Positions 62,654-64,000 of a stretch of 64,000 bases of DNA are shown here, in pieces. The translations under genes and the position numbers were made by a program. The stretch is from contig NC_065531.1 in NCBI RefSeq assembly GCF_020184175.1, positions 55,883,213-55,947,212 on the forward strand, written 5' to 3'. The DNA is from Aphis gossypii (lineage: Eukaryota; Arthropoda; Insecta; Hemiptera; Aphididae). The notes under the pieces were generated by a model. It worked only from the letters and a program-made list of their open reading frames with translations. It was not told the origin of the DNA and searched no databases. Position 1 is the first letter of the stretch. Each line of letters opens with the position of its first letter.

Positions 62654-63486
62654 GTACGAATACCAATTTAGGTGCTGTTCAGTAAAACTTTTTGTTGTTA
62701 ATTATACCTACATGTTGTCTCTTCTAGAAAAGCCGATCAACTGAAAGAACAAATATGTACATCCAAAGACATAAACAGCCCCGAAACATTAGCGTATCAA
62801 CAGCAATTGAGAGTACGCACAATTTACTATTGCTTATCAATTGATCTTACTCTCAATTTATTCCTATTTTTTAGATTATCTACCAGCAAGTGTTGACTTT
62901 GGATTTGGAATATGCGCTAGACCAAAAAGTTGAACAAGACCTCTGGAATCATGGATTTAAAAACAATATTAACAAGCTGCAACAACTCGCCAAAGACAAA
63001 AAGGTATTATCTATAAAATTACCTAAATCCAATATTATTATTTATATAATAATTTATGGTTAATGAATTTACTTTCCTGTGTTATTTTTTTTATATATAA
63101 ATGGTTTTTACTACTTAAATAGAATGCCAAACGCAGTGAATGGAACGCACTATTCTTATCGTGCCTTGAGTCTGCATATGGCTTTTATCTTATGCTCTTG
63201 CACAGCATATGCTTGACATTTGATTTGGATCTTCCATTTCATAAGTATGTAATAGCTATTGAGCAATGATTATAATTAATAGTACTCAATTTAGTTAATT
63301 ATGTTTTATTAATTCCCATAGAAAATTATATGGATTTTGTGACACGGATAATAAGTCTTTAGAATCAACATACTTACGAAAACCACAGAAAAGTTCTTGT
63401 AATTATATTTGTCAATATTGTTTGGTACACTTGGGTGATATTGCTCGTTATCGTAATCAAAATAAACAAGCTGAATCATTTTACAG
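62622..63486 (+). CDS. SMG7: SMG7 nonsense-mediated decay factor, N-terminal part (runs off right edge)
   Basis: Five exons: 62622-62653, 62728-62812, 62875-63003, 63123-63244, 63322-63486, joined in frame to 177 residues plus two bases. The start ACCATGG at 62622 begins MVSIAAIQTLKKADQLKEQI. The rest is closely collinear with human SMG7: TLDLEYALDQKVEQDLWNHG, FKNNINKLQ, then ESAYGFYLMLLH, SSCNYICQYCLVHLGDIARY and RNQNKQAESFY. This is the 14-3-3-like, TPR-containing domain that binds phosphorylated UPF1. The two phosphate-binding residues of human SMG7 (Lys66, Arg163) correspond to Lys68 (NHGFK) and Arg165 (DIAR), both present. SMG7 works with SMG5 in the cytoplasm to recruit deadenylation and decapping. 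Introns here are short (62-119 nt). The rest of the domain and the tail lie beyond the window. Confidence 0.94.
62728..62812 (+). CDS. SMG7: SMG7 exon 2
   Basis: It encodes KADQLKEQICTSKDINSPET, then LAYQQQLR. KADQL follows the LKAD motif at the N-terminus of vertebrate SMG7. Donor GTACGC, phase 0. Confidence 0.88.
62875..63003 (+). CDS. SMG7: SMG7 exon 3 (first phosphate-binding residue)
   Basis: It encodes residues 40-82, IIYQQVLTLDLEYALDQKVE, then QDLWNHGFKNNINKLQQLAK. Lys68 in GFK aligns with human Lys66. Acceptor TTTTAG, donor GTATTA. Confidence 0.95.
63123..63244 (+). CDS. SMG7: SMG7 exon 4
   Basis: It encodes residues 83-122 plus two bases: NAKRSEWNALFLSCLESAYG, then FYLMLLHSICLTFDLDLPFH. 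It matches the alpha-helical core of the 14-3-3-like domain. Donor GTATGT. Confidence 0.93.
63322..63486 (+). CDS. SMG7: SMG7 exon 5 (second phosphate-binding residue)
   Basis: It encodes residues 123-177 plus two bases, including SSCNYICQYCLVHLGDIARY and RNQNKQAESFY. Arg165 aligns with human Arg163. The donor GTACAT is at 63487. Confidence 0.95.
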
Positions 63487-64000
63487 GTACATGGTTTTAT
63501 TATAAATAAATTGTATACTTTGTTGCCTATTTAAATTAAGTCACTTGTGACCATGTTTTATCATTGAATAATTAAAATGTCTTCTTAGCTATTACTATTT
63601 ATAACAAAACTATATACTGGATGATTCTTTTATCAAACACTCATTATTTCAAAAAGTATTAACTTTTTTCAATTTTTTTTTTTTTTCAAAATTTAAGATC
63701 TATATTGTTCTATAGTTTGTCCAGCGACAGAACATGCTGATTCTGGGCATCCTCCTACATTACCCTGCTTTCAAAACTGGTTCTTCTACAGCAGGGCGAC
63801 GTTTGTGAATGCGCAGAAAAACCAATTTTGGTCGGCCCGTGGCGCGTTCTCTCGCTTGATAGAATATAGAATTGTAGAACACTTCCTATTTTCACCCTTA
63901 TATTTATTAAGTAAACCACTATCAACTTTTTATTTTCAAATGACAATCTGTACTTAACATTTCATTAATTAATAAGGCTATTTTTTTTATGAATCATCAC
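63487..64000 (+). other. SMG7 intron 5, open at window edge
   Basis: No continuation of SMG7 (expected family wording around 'GQPYNQLAILAS') is seen before the edge. Positions 63715-63860 form a GC-richer block (for example GCATCCTCCTACATTACCCT and GGTCGGCCCGTGGCGCG) that looks like an interspersed repeat, but it was not identified. Confidence 0.7.

Noticed and set aside
1..64000. CRISPR arrays, operons, ribosome binding sites, phage or integrated-virus genes
   Set aside because: The genes are intron-split eukaryotic genes. No regularly spaced direct repeats, bacterial-type gene clusters or viral coding regions were seen.
1..64000. tRNA and rRNA genes
   Set aside because: No cloverleaf-like stretch with the conserved GGTTCGAATCC-type arm or rRNA-like block was found by eye; a covariance-model scan was not possible here.

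Overview
The window is animal nuclear DNA, strongly AT-rich, with intron-split genes, long introns and decayed transposons. The best guess for the source is an aphid or close hemipteran. The reasons are base composition, abundant words of the TAGGTACC type, a ZAD-type zinc-finger protein (an arthropod family), and TTAA-flanked and CACAGGG-type MITEs. This is inferred from sequence character alone; no database was searched. No prokaryotic, viral or CRISPR content was found.

Three protein genes can be reconstructed exon by exon. (1) On the + strand, 9714-46481 holds the 3' part of a GARNL3-like gene: a Rap/Ran-GAP domain followed by a citron-homology (CNH) domain. Sixteen exons join in frame to 735 codons plus a stop, and at least some N-terminal coding sequence lies upstream and was not found. 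Introns reach 8.8 kb, and one uses a GC-AG boundary. (2) On the - strand, 60510-55026 holds a complete five-exon gene for a 488-residue transcription-factor-like protein with an N-terminal ZAD and nine C2H2 fingers. (3) On the + strand, 62622-63486 holds the first five exons of SMG7, a nonsense-mediated mRNA decay adaptor. The gene runs off the right edge. Genes 2 and 3 are divergent, with about 2.1 kb between their start codons.

Layout: 1-9713 has no recognised exon and holds a hAT-like terminus, a degraded LINE RNase H fragment and a GC-richer patch at 7380-7740. 9714-46481 is GARNL3, whose introns carry two MITEs, two more LINE fragments and several GC-richer islands. 46482-55025 is a gene desert. 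55026-60510 is the zinc-finger gene; its large intron contains an antisense LINE fragment with an internal inverted duplication, and hAT-like ends. 60511-62621 is the shared upstream region. 62622-64000 is SMG7.

The three genes have unrelated roles (small-GTPase regulation, DNA binding, RNA surveillance) and show no sign of being a functional cluster. No clearly novel multi-gene system was found. The most notable items are the GC-AG intron, a perfect 28-bp palindrome inside a 160-nt intron, the inverted duplication in a LINE fragment, the asymmetric TTAA MITE, and several unexplained GC-richer islands in otherwise AT-rich non-coding DNA.
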